The notes under the pieces were generated by a model. The model was not told where the DNA came from. It made no database searches and saw only the letters and a program-made list of their open reading frames with translations. From Prinsepia uniflora (lineage: Eukaryota; Streptophyta; Magnoliopsida; Rosales; Rosaceae): a DNA stretch of 64,000 bases. Within the stretch, counting starts at the first letter, position 1. Each line of letters opens with the position of its first letter. A program made the position numbers and the translations under genes. The stretch spans positions 19,939,674-20,003,673 of the forward strand of contig CM064875.1 of the NCBI GenBank assembly GCA_032719365.1. Reading direction: 5' to 3'. This document shows positions 1 to 11,800 of this stretch, piece by piece.

Positions 1-997
1 CAGAACTTCCCCCTAAGGTCCCCAAAAGCCAACCCAATTAATGAAAGCAACCAAAAACCCCTCAAACTAAAACTCAGATTTTTAAACTTGCTTACCCGCC
101 ATTTCGGGTTTCCCTCTGCCGTGTCCACCGTCGTGGCATGTCGGCCCTTCCTCCGTCGTCTTAACCTCTCTCTCAGTCTCTCATTATCCCTCACAAATCG
201 TATGGATGCAAGTGGGGTGTGCGTGTTTGTTTGTTCGAAAAGAAAATGGAGGAATGGAGGGGAAAGACTTTCGAGTTGTGAGAGAACAGAGAGGGTGATG
301 GTGATCAGGTGAAGGAGAAGGGAATGGATAGTGAGGATTGAAGGAAGAAATATAGATGAAGGGTGAGGATTAAAAGATGAGATGGGTGAAAAATATAAAA
401 TAATAAATAATATTATTTTAATGGTTTAGATCTACTTTTTTAGGGGATTGACCAATGGGATGAGTGACACTTGTCACTCATCCATGAGTCCCACTAAAAT
501 ATCTGCCCAATTAGATATTGCCGCCTCATCCCCGTCTCGAAATGCGTGCATAGTGAAATTGAACTTCTGTGACCCATAACTTTCCCGTTTGAGTCCGATT
601 TCTGCGTGCCGCCTGTCTACGAACTCGTATCTACTCGATCTACGTAACGATCCTCGGCCCTTGGCCATCGGACCTCCCAGGTCAAAAGTCAACTAGTTAC
701 CACTTTAAACCAAATTACCAAAATACCCATGAACTTTCGAACATCATAACTTCTTTCTCGAACATCGGAATCGAACGTGCCACCTGTCTAAGAACTCGTG
801 ACGTCCCGAATTACGTCACAGTCGTTGGCCAAAGTCCATTTGACCGCTTGAACGAAAAGTCAACATTTTATCCACGACCAGGGGCAAAACAGTCATTTTC
901 CATCGTTCGTCCGATTTCGCCCAATTAATTACCGATTAACCTCACTAATATTTGATTAGTCACTAATCTAATCTCAAAATTCGGGACAGGTCGTTAC
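1..997 (-). mobile_element. LTR G, partial (runs off left edge), long-LTR family
   Basis: Minus-oriented LTR whose 5' terminus reads TGTAACGACCTGTCCC on the minus strand and ends at base 997. It resembles LTR F near its own 5' end (for example the block at 87-330 and the module at 560-960). The next base pairs, agtga, match position ~16295 of the 5' LTR of element C, so G is inserted inside the left LTR of C. It carries the perfect hairpin at 458-483. No coding capacity is supported. The other end lies outside the window, so solo versus full-length status is not known. Confidence 0.75.
458..483. repeat. Perfect 11-bp-arm hairpin of the LTR family (copy in G)
   Basis: Arms GGATGAGTGAC and GTCACTCATCC flank the tetraloop ACTT. 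The same 26-nt palindrome occurs at 2914-2939, 33187-33212, 39386-39411, 42484-42509 (loop reversed) and 62083-62108. Near-perfect versions are at 11653-11678, 14679-14704 and 18171-18196. It lies inside the LTR about 0.5 kb from the LTR 5' end. Function is unknown. Confidence 0.85.
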
Positions 998-3286
998 AAG
1001 TGAACTCTAGCAGGAAATGCACCGTAACTACTCCAGCGTCCCAGACGATTGGAAAAGATAATCCATATATATAAGGATGGTATATGGAAAATATTTCATA
1101 AATCATCTCAACCGTTCAAATGGGCCTATGCCCGGGATTTCCATAAAACCATCATAATCCACAAATCTGATTTCTCCAATCCAAATCCATTTATGAGTCC
1201 CCGACCCAAAATCAGATTCATAAAACACAATTGGGCCTCATGCCCGATTTCGTAAACCAACTGGCCCCCTGGCCCGATAATATAACTCAAATTGAGTTCA
1301 TGTTTGAGGGTTTCCAAAACAAATGGGTCTCATACCCGAGTTCACCTTTTCAAATGCAAAACCATTTCATCAAACCATAACCGAAACCATAAGAGTGTAA
1401 AAACCATAAACCTCGATATACGTGCAAATACGTAAATCACCTCGAAATACGTGCAAATATGTAAATAACCAATATCACAATCATCATCATAGAAATCACA
1501 TATATAAAACATATAAAACAATTATGCATGCATCACAGTTTAAAAAACAATGTCCACTTACAGATCGTCCTATCTGCCGCCTCGATACGCTTGTCATAAG
1601 CCTCCACGGACTAAATCACCGTTCTCGGAATATCCGAACCTATCCAAATCATACTAGAGGGTTACTAACTACTTTAATAACCTCTCATTAAAGCCCCCTA
1701 ATTTTCCAGAATTTTTAAACTTATTTTGTATAGACTTTAAACCTTCGGAGACCCAAAACTACCCCGAAATGGTATCCGATCGACACCAAATCAGTCACAA
1801 AATGTTCTTTACATCGAAAGGATGATTTCATATGTTGAATACGACTCCCAAAACTACCCCACGCGCCGCCCAAAGAAGCTGCGTGTGTGGTCCACGCGCG
1901 GGGGTATTGTGCTTTTTCTTCCTCGGCTTAATTGGTCTGAACCGGTCCACTAGTCAGCAGGTCCAACCGAACTGGTGTGATTGGTTCAAGGCCATATCTC
2001 CCTCTTTTTCAACCCGTTTTCTTCCTTCTTTCCACCAATTTTCTCTAATCTATCCTAGGAGTTTTTTTATGTAATTAAATCCATGAAAACTAACCTAAAT
2101 CATGGTGGTTCAACATACCATTCACGACCCAAAAACTCATCCTATGCTCTGAGCACAACCAAGGGCCAAAACTACTTCCTAGGGACTTCATTTAGCTTAT
2201 AGGAACCTCAAAATCATGTTTAGGGCTTAGGTTTGAGCTTACCTGGCCAAATGGAGATTTCGACCGGTTGCCACTGAATTCCTCTCATGGAAGTTCCACC
2301 GCCGTGCGTGCATCACCTTGGCCACCATTGGACTCGTCTCGACCTCAGAAGCATCCTCCAATTCACAGAAAGGGTTAACAACCAACCAAACTCAATCTTC
2401 CATTTTTTAACTTAAAACAGGTTCCCGGCTTACCTTTGAGCTTCCACCACCGTGCACGATGGTCCACCCCGACAGCCTCATCGTCATTGACCCAGTCCCC
2501 TCACTCTTTTTCGATCAAGGACCATCATCATTTGATGAAGGATTGAATGTGTTGTATAGGATGGGTTCACGGTTATGGGTTCTTCTCTGCCGTGGCCACC
2601 GCCGTGGCTCAGGCATTCCCTCAGTCTCACCGTTCTCAGTCCTTCACTCACGGTCTATCAGTGATCACAGAAGATAACAAAGCAAAAGGGTGGTTAGAGC
2701 TGGTGTGTTTGTTTAGGAAGAAGGAAATGGTGCACAGATTTGGAGGAATAACATAGATGATGAATATGAACTGATGATGATGAAGGGTGAGAATTAAAGG
2801 GCTGAGAGAGATAGACAGTTAGGATTGTGAGATGAGTGTGTGAGTGCATTTAACAACATTTAAAAATGGACCAATGAGAAACAAGATCCACAATTTAGGG
2901 GAAATGACCAATGGGATGAGTGACACTTGTCACTCATCCAAGGGCTCCACCTTAATTAATCGGCCAATCAAATTTAATTATCATTTAATGCGAAACCCAA
3001 GATGTTAAATTCTTGATTTCGGTTCCATGACCATAACTTCCCGGTCGAACGTCCGATTTTGGCGTGTCACATGTCTACGTATTCATAACAACCCGATATA
3101 CGTAACGGTTCTCGGTCCTCATATGTTTGACTCCCCGAGTCAAAAGTCAACATTTTATCCAAATTCAGGGGCAAAACCGTCATTTTACACCGTCTGTCCG
3201 AATTCTCTTAACTTATCCCAAATTAGTCATACTAAATCCATAATTAATTAATATTAAATCCCGATATTTCGAGACGGATTGTTACA
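998..3286 (-). mobile_element. Left (3') LTR of element C, partial
   Basis: Aligns by eye with 16295-18542, the right LTR of the same element: shared blocks include the run from gcgtcccagacg through the hairpin at 2914-2939 to the terminus ...gttaca at 3286. On the minus strand it begins TGTAACAATCCGTC and is preceded by a polypurine tract, so it is the 3' LTR. Its remaining part lies left of the LTR G insertion and outside the window. Many substitutions separate it from the right LTR, so C is an old insertion. Translations of it look like chance frames. Confidence 0.8.
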
Positions 3287-3325
3287 ACCTTCTCCCCTTA
3301 AATAATTTCATCCTCGAAATTCATA
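3287..3325 (-). other. Polypurine tract and gypsy-like end of element C interior
   Basis: On the minus strand this reads GAATTTCGAGGATGAAAT followed by ATTTAAGGGGAGAAGGT directly against the LTR start. The block with a GAGGACGAAAT-like core before a purine run is what remains at the 3' end of many plant Ty3/gypsy polyprotein genes. It suggests that this ORF-less family derives from a gypsy element. A matching site occurs in N (33729-33767) and K (42093-42127). Confidence 0.6.
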
Positions 3326-5821
3326 CGAACCCAGTTCCACATCCATATCATGGAAAAATAAGCTCAGTCTCACCGTCACGTTTAACAGCCCAGGTATACG
3401 TCTACACCCACTAACCAGCATAATACTTGTCTACACCCAGATGTTCCATCACGAACCCACGTCGTATCGACTACACCCGACCACGTCGAGTGGCATTGAT
3501 CACACGTTCCGAGTTGATACCACTGAACAATTCTACCATTACGCTGACACATTTAGCTGACACATTCAACTTGATGGTTCTTTTCAATCACCAATTCACC
3601 CTGACATCTGCTCCCACTAGGAGTCACCAAATCTCACTCATCAATCCACGCTGACACATCTAGCCAAAATGTCACCACTTTTCCAGTCGTAAATCAATCT
3701 GACATCTCTCCCACACCGAGAGTTACAAAATCTCACAATTTCTCCGCATTTCTTGAATTTTACCATGTAAACATCACACGTCCCATAACGCCGCACTCAG
3801 CCTGCACTCACGGCTCCATGGTCACCATTCTAGTCACCAACACAACTCTGACTCACTATAGAGTCGCACCAAGGTACCTCATACCAAATCTCCCTCACCA
3901 ATCCACGTTGACTCTGGTGAGAGTCACAGAGCAGTCGCTTCACGCAAAGTAACCCGTGGTTATGCTAACCACCAACTCATTTCACTTGTGGCTACACAAT
4001 CCATGTCTCACTCGCCTGGGAACTTACAGTAAATATTTCTTACCTTTAATTTCAATGGAAGCTGAAATCAGCTCGATAGGATTCCCTAACAATGAAATGC
4101 ATCTCACTCGAGCAGTGTGTAACTGGACCCCATCGAATACCTACCTAGTAGTGATACAAATCACAAAACTAGGGTTCCACTAGCCATCCACGGCTCTTGG
4201 CATTTTCTCTTACAATCACTAAACCCATCAAAAATACTCTGGCCCAGCGCATAGTATCTAATTTCCAGTCCACGTCCCCAACCAATCCAATGATATTGGA
4301 ACTAAGCCGATTACTAACACACTCATTAACATACCACTGGTATATCCCATATACCGTCACTAGGCATCACTCAGGCCTGTCTAATATCGATCCTCACACC
4401 ACGTACCCAGTACGTATATCCATCCACCAATTAGCCCACTACATAGCTTATAGCCAATCACACTTCAATTCTGGAGTCCATCTGTCTAGTCCAGTACTAA
4501 ACAGATCAAATACTCCAACTCATCATCCATTCCGAGTCCCATGGTCACCCAACCAACATCACAATGTCTACTCCCAATCATGTAATCCAACACTTATTAA
4601 TCTGAATCATGTCCACCAAGACGTACCCAATCATGCCAAATGGGCATCCAATCTCACCCACGTCTACCGAGATGCACCAACTCTGAACCTATCAGTTACC
4701 TGCTCATTCGATTACCATATCATATTCGATTGACTTTGAAAGGAAGCCAATCCCATCATTCACATATCCAAACATCCAAGACAAATCATATACACCTCAA
4801 TTCACTCAACTACCGTCTCATACCGGATTAACTTCGAAAAGAAGTCGACCCAACATTCCCATATCCAACCTCTATCTTGTTATCTCACTAACTATTCCAA
4901 AAGATTCTTCAACTGACACACAATACGATTCTCTTCTGCTTCTAGCTTTGCATAATCCGCAAGGTGAAGTTTGCCAGCAAGGGCACGACATCATGATCCA
5001 CGCCATCCTAATCCAACACATAACTTGATCATCAAGATCACGATCCAGATCCATCACAACATCACCCGATCATTAACATCACGATCTTCGATCATCACAA
5101 CACCCTATATCCTCAACATCACGATCATGAACCACATCGCGATCCTAGGTGGATCCACACTGGTTCTCTCTCAGCTAACTACCAGATTTCAGGTCATAGG
5201 GTCTTACACCCTATTTGAATCCTTAGACAGTCACATCGTTCCTTAACCGTTTCACATCTATTCACTCAGTCAAAGACGAAAAACGTCTAGACTGTGGGTT
5301 CTCTCTAATTATCTCATATCGATCCTTGTCATTCCACCTAGGAAAAATCAAGGATGATCTAAGAGAATGACATCAAAATTCATCCTACGTGAGTGCAACA
5401 CAATCTCACTGCACTCACCACACCATGTAACCCAAAATCGTCTGCCACCAAGCAGAAAATGAGAAATCTTCTTCACCAATTTCCAAATGCCCAATTCCTC
5501 TTGACGACTTAAAACCAATCACAGTTCCACCAACCAATACCCGATCAACGTACTGGTGACAACAGACATTATCTGCCATGGGCAGAAATTGAGAAGTCAC
5601 CCTCTGTGACTTCGGAATATCCATCACCAATACGAAATCAAGCACTCTTCGCATCGTCTCAATCAAAATTTCTCCTGATTCCGAAGTTCCAACCATGTTG
5701 GAACCAACACATTCGTGAATCAACCACGTGTCTGTACCAAGCTAACTTGGTACCCCAACTCGGCTATTCGTTCATACCGTTTCATTCATTTACCACTTAA
5801 TCATTCCAATCACATCAGTTA
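3287..5821 (-). mobile_element. Element C interior, segment 1 (non-coding)
   Basis: Interior DNA between the left LTR and solo LTR D1. It is rich in short words such as ccactcaccac and cacatc and resembles the interior of N at 33729-35650 (for example the blocks ending in caaccacgtgtc at 5717-5731 and 35626-35640). Both strands are broken by frequent stops. The longest open stretch (4197-4733) has no recognisable domain and a biased composition typical of a chance frame. I see no gag, protease, reverse transcriptase or integrase motif. Confidence 0.75.
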
Positions 5822-8400
5822 TGTAACACCCCGGACATTCGAGGACTTTAATATTGTAATTTAATGTATCAATTGACGTTTTTACCCTTGTTAATGGTAT
5901 GGCCAAATTGTTGACTTTTTGATTGGTAGGTCAAATGGACCTTGACCAATGACCGTGACGTAGTTCGGGACGTCACGAGTTCATAGACGGGTGGCACGTC
6001 CATTTCGGGCGATCAGGGAAAAAGTTATGACTATCGGAAGTTCAGGCGCGTTACCGTAATGGTGACGGTTAGGGCGAAAATGTTGACTTTTCGTTTAACA
6101 ATTAATTTTCACACGACTCCAGGACCGTTTGGTAGGTCTCAACGTCCTGAGTCCGTAGACAGGCGGCACGCCGAAATCGGACTTCGTATGGCTGAGTTAC
6201 GGGTCTAGGAAGTGAGGGGCATTTTGGTAATTATTGAACCAGGGGCATTTTGGTCTTTTGCCCTGGTTACTGTAGCAACCGAAGAGGGAACCATGGACGG
6301 CACCACCATGTGCGGTGGTCTAGTGCACAATTGATTATGCCAATATGTGCTGGAAAGTCTGGGCTGTCTTTTGCTTTTGAACGTGGCCTGAACCGTCCAA
6401 ACCTGCACGATCAATTGTTAATTGAAATTCGAAGCTTTCGGGGGACAAATTTCAGTGGACAAATTGGACACCCACGAGCCTCTGGGATGGCTTGAATTTG
6501 TTTAAAACTGATTAGGACATAAGTGAGCATCACTCTGATGCAGAAATAACTGAGAACGGGTTAGGAAAACCAGAGAAACCATTTCGGGAAAAATTGGAGG
6601 GAAAATCGGGTTTTAATTTCTGGTGAGTGTTGGACGAAACCAAGGCCTGGTTTAGTCTTCTGGGAGTGTTTGGAACTCAACCACATCGGAATTGAAGGCT
6701 AACAGTCACGGTTGAGCTAGGACGGAGGCTGCTGTTTTCAGGGAAGTTGCAGAGCTTGGGACGACAACCTTCAGGTACTTTCAGACACAATTGATTGTTC
6801 ATTTTGGTTCGTTTTGATCCGGTTATGCTTCCTGTGAAGTTAATTGGACAATGGGTTTGAAACCAGGAAGTTCTGGTGATTGACCCGATTGGTTGATCGC
6901 GGGTCGATGGGTCGTTTGGGGATGTGTCGAGGTTGATTTTTGTCACAGAACCTAAATTGGATAGTTAATGAACATGTTAGGATCAAATTGGATTGAAATC
7001 GAGTAGAAATTGATGGGTATTCAACCGGGTCAAGCCGCGGGTGGCAGGCCAGTATTACAGACAAACGGGTGAAGGAGGTGACACTGTAGCTACAGTGTCA
7101 GGCGCGTGACTTTCACGCGCAGCCACTTTGGGCGGCGCGTGAGGGCACGTTGGACCTTATCTCCGATCACGATCAACATGACTTTTGTTCCTCTCATCAT
7201 TCTGAACATTTTTGGTGATTTAACCATGTTGATCTGAGATAAGCTTTGATGGGTCAATTTAGGGCCGGTTACCTCGGGAAACGTGTTGTACGGTTTCCCC
7301 GGGCCGGTTTCTATTTCGGACTTTGTGGTTAAACGTTTAGGACTGGTAGTGACCCTTACATGTGATTTGAGCTGACAGGAATTGTACGATAATCTCGGTA
7401 CAGGTCCGTACGCGCAGATTCGCAGCGGAATCGTACAGTGAGTGGGCCCGTTATCATTAAACCCTTACATGCTTAAATGTTTTCTGATTTACTTATATGT
7501 TCACATGCTGGAATCTATAAATGATTTTGATGATATTGAGATTTCGGTTATAGCACGTTTCACGGTATTTGGGCATGAGACCCGTTTGATGAAACGTAAC
7601 GATCGGTTCAGATTTTACCTATGTATACATATATGTTTGCATGTGGATATCAATAAAATGTATTTGGTACTGCACTGTATAGATCCTTCCATATTATATT
7701 GTCTCCTCCGGATGAGGTACCCCGGAGAGGTCACGGACGTCTAGAACGTCTAGCGTCTATGACGCTAAGCATCGGGGATGCTGTAACCGAACAGGGTTCG
7801 GGGATTGAACTCGGAATTGAGACCCGAGTGGCACGCGTAGCCTTGTGATTGTGACCTTATTGGACGTCGGGGACGTCAGACATCAGGGATGTCGGATTGG
7901 AGTGTATAGTGCAGTGGCTAAAATTATGGTTATGGTTTTATTACATGCCTTATGATTCATATTATATTATTTATGATTTTAAATGATGCTGCATGCATGT
8001 TTGGAAAAAGGAGGGGTAAATTATATGTTTTACTTATCAAACGATTTTATAAACTTGAGTTTCGGTCCACTCACCCTTAATGTTTTGGTAACCCCTCCAG
8101 GTCGTGATACTGAGGTAGAGGAGGAACCCGAGGCTGAGGCATAGATCTACTTCTGCGTACCTGAACCCCTGCTGGGTGGTGTACCCGCAGGATATTGTTA
8201 GAGTCGTGCTCGCAACTTGTAATTTCGGATTTCATCCCTTGTCTGACATCTGTTTAATTCGGATTTGTTGTATGACTTTAATTTTGATTATTTATGCATT
8301 TGAGGTTTTGGGGTCAAAATTGGTATGAGTTATTGGGTGTCAGACGGGAGCAGGGCACGTCCCCATATGGTTCCAGAGAGGATTGGGGCGGGTCCTGTCA
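5822..8400 (+). mobile_element. Solo LTR D1 with exact target duplication
   Basis: Begins TGTAACACCCCGGACATTCG and ends GGGGCGGGTCCTGTCA. It is flanked on both sides by agtta (5817-5821 and 8401-8405), a perfect 5-bp target duplication, and it has no partner LTR, so it is a solo LTR left by recombination. It splits the interior of element C. Relatives in reverse orientation are D2 (45076-47745) and D3 (59749-62570). It contains a possible donor at 6775 and acceptor at 8100, followed by a short acidic frame ending at the TAG at 8142-8144. Confidence 0.9.
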
Positions 8401-8866
8401 AGTTATCACACGCATGGTTGGGTTAGAGTCCCAACACATCTCATCAACTGCCGAGTCTCAGATACCGAACGTATGCCCATCACTACGGAGTCACATCCCA
8501 ACTCGTGGCTCATTGTCATTACAATCACCGGCACACTGCGTGTAAATCAGACCCAACCTAAATCTCAGCTCATACCGAGCGATAACCACGTACCTCAGCT
8601 CAGGTTGGAGGAACTCTACCTCCCTCAACTCACCAACTCCGGGTACAATCACCCTGGCAATTCATTCAAGAAAATGAACGTTTCCTGAACGTCCCCCGAT
8701 TATCAACAACCACAACTATAAACACATTAGATAATAGTGCCCGCTACAATCTCGTGCAGACCCAACCACCAGACATCGCTATCGAGACTTCGCATCCAAC
8801 CGAAATCAACCGCCAGTACTCACTACTCTGTATCCCCGCTTCGGGATTCCATCGACAAGTATCACA
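8401..8866 (-). mobile_element. Element C interior, segment 2
   Basis: Continues segment 1 after the D1 insertion. It matches the N interior (35640-36150): both contain cagataccgaac, atgcccat and the run cgggattccatcgacaag just before the next junction. It is non-coding. It is cut at 8866 by LTR F. Confidence 0.75.
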
Positions 8867-11800
8867 TGTCAGGACCTGTCCCAATGACAGGACCCCGTCC
8901 CAATTGGACGTCAAAAACCGTGCCTGGTCCTACTCCCGTCTGACAAGTCAACCAAAGGTCTGAAACTACCCTTCAGTGCTTGCCAGACAAGGGATGTTTG
9001 CGCTGATTTCTGTTGCTGCCACTGCCTCACGATCAGTCCCGAACGTCTTACCACGGCCTGGAGGGTCACAAAACAGAAAAGGTGTGAGTGGACAAAAATG
9101 ACCTCTTATAAAAACGTTTGCCAAAATACATTCTTACCCTCCAGTTTTCACAAACTTGCATGCATATCACAAAACATGAGTAATAGTATGAAATCATTCA
9201 AGTATGAACCGTGGACCGATAAAATCAAAACATATTTTCCCATGGTCCATAAAACTCATGTTCACCAAATCAGTTCATGTTATAAAACATCAAATCCCGG
9301 CTCTCAAGCCAAAACATGTGAAAACATAATCACCTGGCCACAAAGACCAAAAACCCGTACTCAATACCAGTACGTCATCAAACAACAGCAATCAACACTA
9401 ATCCCAAGTGCACAATAAATATATCAATCCAATCAATCCGTACTACTCACAAGTGCACAAACTATCACAATCACAACTGCACTACTCACAAGTACACAAT
9501 CAAACCATCAACTGCACTACTCACAAGTGCTGCACTACGCGTAGGCCAATATCCAGTCACTCTCTCGGGAACAGACACCTCTGGGCTCAACCCTCGGGCT
9601 CAGTCACATCTGGGCGAACACATCCCCAGGCTCAGACCCATGCGAGTGGTACATCTAGGCTCAGTCACATCCGAGAAGCTGACTACCATAGGATCAACTC
9701 TCGATCCTACAATCACATCCCCCAAGCTCCGGTCGTCTGGTTAATCCCCCCAAGCTCCGACCGTCTGGGAATTTCACAATCACAATGAAAACCATCTCGG
9801 GAATTGCATCCCAAAATATGTCAATCAAATCTTGTCTTCATACAAAGTCAAGATCATTCCCGACTGGGTCTCAAGCCCAAAAATACCATTTACACATAAA
9901 CCGTTAAAATCACATTTTAAAACAATAAAATAATCCAGAAATCATCGTTGACTCACCAACTAAGTCAATATATCATTTTAGAAATCATTTAAACTCTGGG
10001 CCTAGCCCAAAACAACATTTGCACGTTCCTCGTAAAACGTGCCCGAAAGGCTGATTAAAATAATCATAAAATCACAATAAATCATACAAAATCATCAAAT
10101 TCACAAGTGACTCCAATCCGAGTTAAAATCACTATTCACTTGGGTCTCACGCCCAAAATCTCATTTTCACGCAAATCCATGCGTTGCAACCTCCGTTGCC
10201 ATTTTCACGTAACTCCACGAAATTGACCCTTGACTCATTCCCGAGTCACAACATCATTTTTCAATCCATGACTCATAATCCGAGTCCAAACATTATTTTC
10301 AATCAAATTCAATACCGGACTCATAAACCAAGTCCAAACATCATTTTCAACCAATTTCATAATTTCTCGAAAATCGTGCCCAAAAATAATATAATAATCC
10401 ATAAAATCGAGAAATCATCGGATTGAAATATCAACCATGCCAAAGCATATAAAATCATATAATAAGGCATTTTAAATCATATATGCATGCATCACGGTTA
10501 GAAAACAAAGTCCACTCACACACCGTCCAAAACGGTCCGTTTCCGAGCTGCACGTTTTTCCATAAATTCTGGAAATCACCACTCCTGTCCAAAATCATTA
10601 TAGAGGGTTACTAACATCTCAAAATACTTCATATAATTTTCCCCAATTTTTCCGGAATTTTTAACGTAAAACAAAACTTCGGATACGCGGAACATTAACG
10701 AAACAAAATCTGATTTCCTTGAAACCAGCGTCAAAATGTTCGTTACACTGAGAGGATTCAAAGTCATGTTGACCTCACCTTGAAACTAGACCGTACGCGC
10801 CCTCACGCGCCGCCCAAAATGGCTGCGCGTGAAACCCACTCGCCTGCTACAATAACCGTCGTCCTCACCCGTTTGTCTGTAAAACGGGTCCTTTTACCAG
10901 CGAACAGACCCGGTTCAAATCCTATCAATTCGATACCAATTTCAACAATTGAGAATTCAATTAGTTTCGGTTTAAGTTAAATTAGAGATCTGTTAACATA
11001 ATTTCACCAAAACCTTCCTCAAATCACACAACTCGAAGATGAACATCGAAGAACTCTCGAACACTGTTCATCTTCGAAAGTCGTCAATGTCAAACTATTT
11101 CCTTCAATTGATGCATCCAGAAGCTTCAATGGACTCAGTTACACTCTTTCCCCACCTTAATTGCATCAATCCAAGGCTCAAACTCCACGACTCAAGCTCG
11201 AACTTGCACACTGTTACCAAACCCAGTTCAGCGCCAATTGGGCCTCAATTCTCCTCGTTTTTGATCTGGATCAACTCGTCACATCCTCAGGAAGCTAAAT
11301 GAAGCTTCAATTCCAATCCTCACGGCTCAAATCTCATTATTCGAATTTCCTTCCCAAAATCCAAATTTTCGATTCTCAGTCTCTTTCTCCCTCTCAATCC
11401 CCCGTGTAATCCCAGTTCAATTCAATCTCACAAATCTCTCAGTTTCACACTCTCTGGCTCAGAAATGGAAGGGAAATGGTGGACAGAGATCAAGCTCTCT
11501 TCTCTGTGTTTTGCTTGCACACGGGTTAAGAGAAATACAATGATTAATGGCTGATAAAAAAGGATTAAATGATTAATGGTAATTTAAAAATAATAAAACA
11601 GCATGATTGTGTTTCCCCAAAACATGGAGCTGAAATTAGGCAATAATTCAAGGGATGGGTGGCACTTGTCACTCATCCAGGTGTGTTCAATCATCGGGTA
11701 CTGTTCATAAAATAATATTTTAATCCCGGTTTGTTCGGTTAATCGAGTCCGTTCACGTGACCATAACTTCGTCGTCGAATCTCCGCTGTCGGCATGCCGC

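Noticed and set aside
4197..4733. 178-residue open frame as a gene
   Set aside because: Low-complexity, His/Ser/Thr/Asn-rich translation with no domain, inside a non-coding retrotransposon interior; the matching part of N is not open in the same way.
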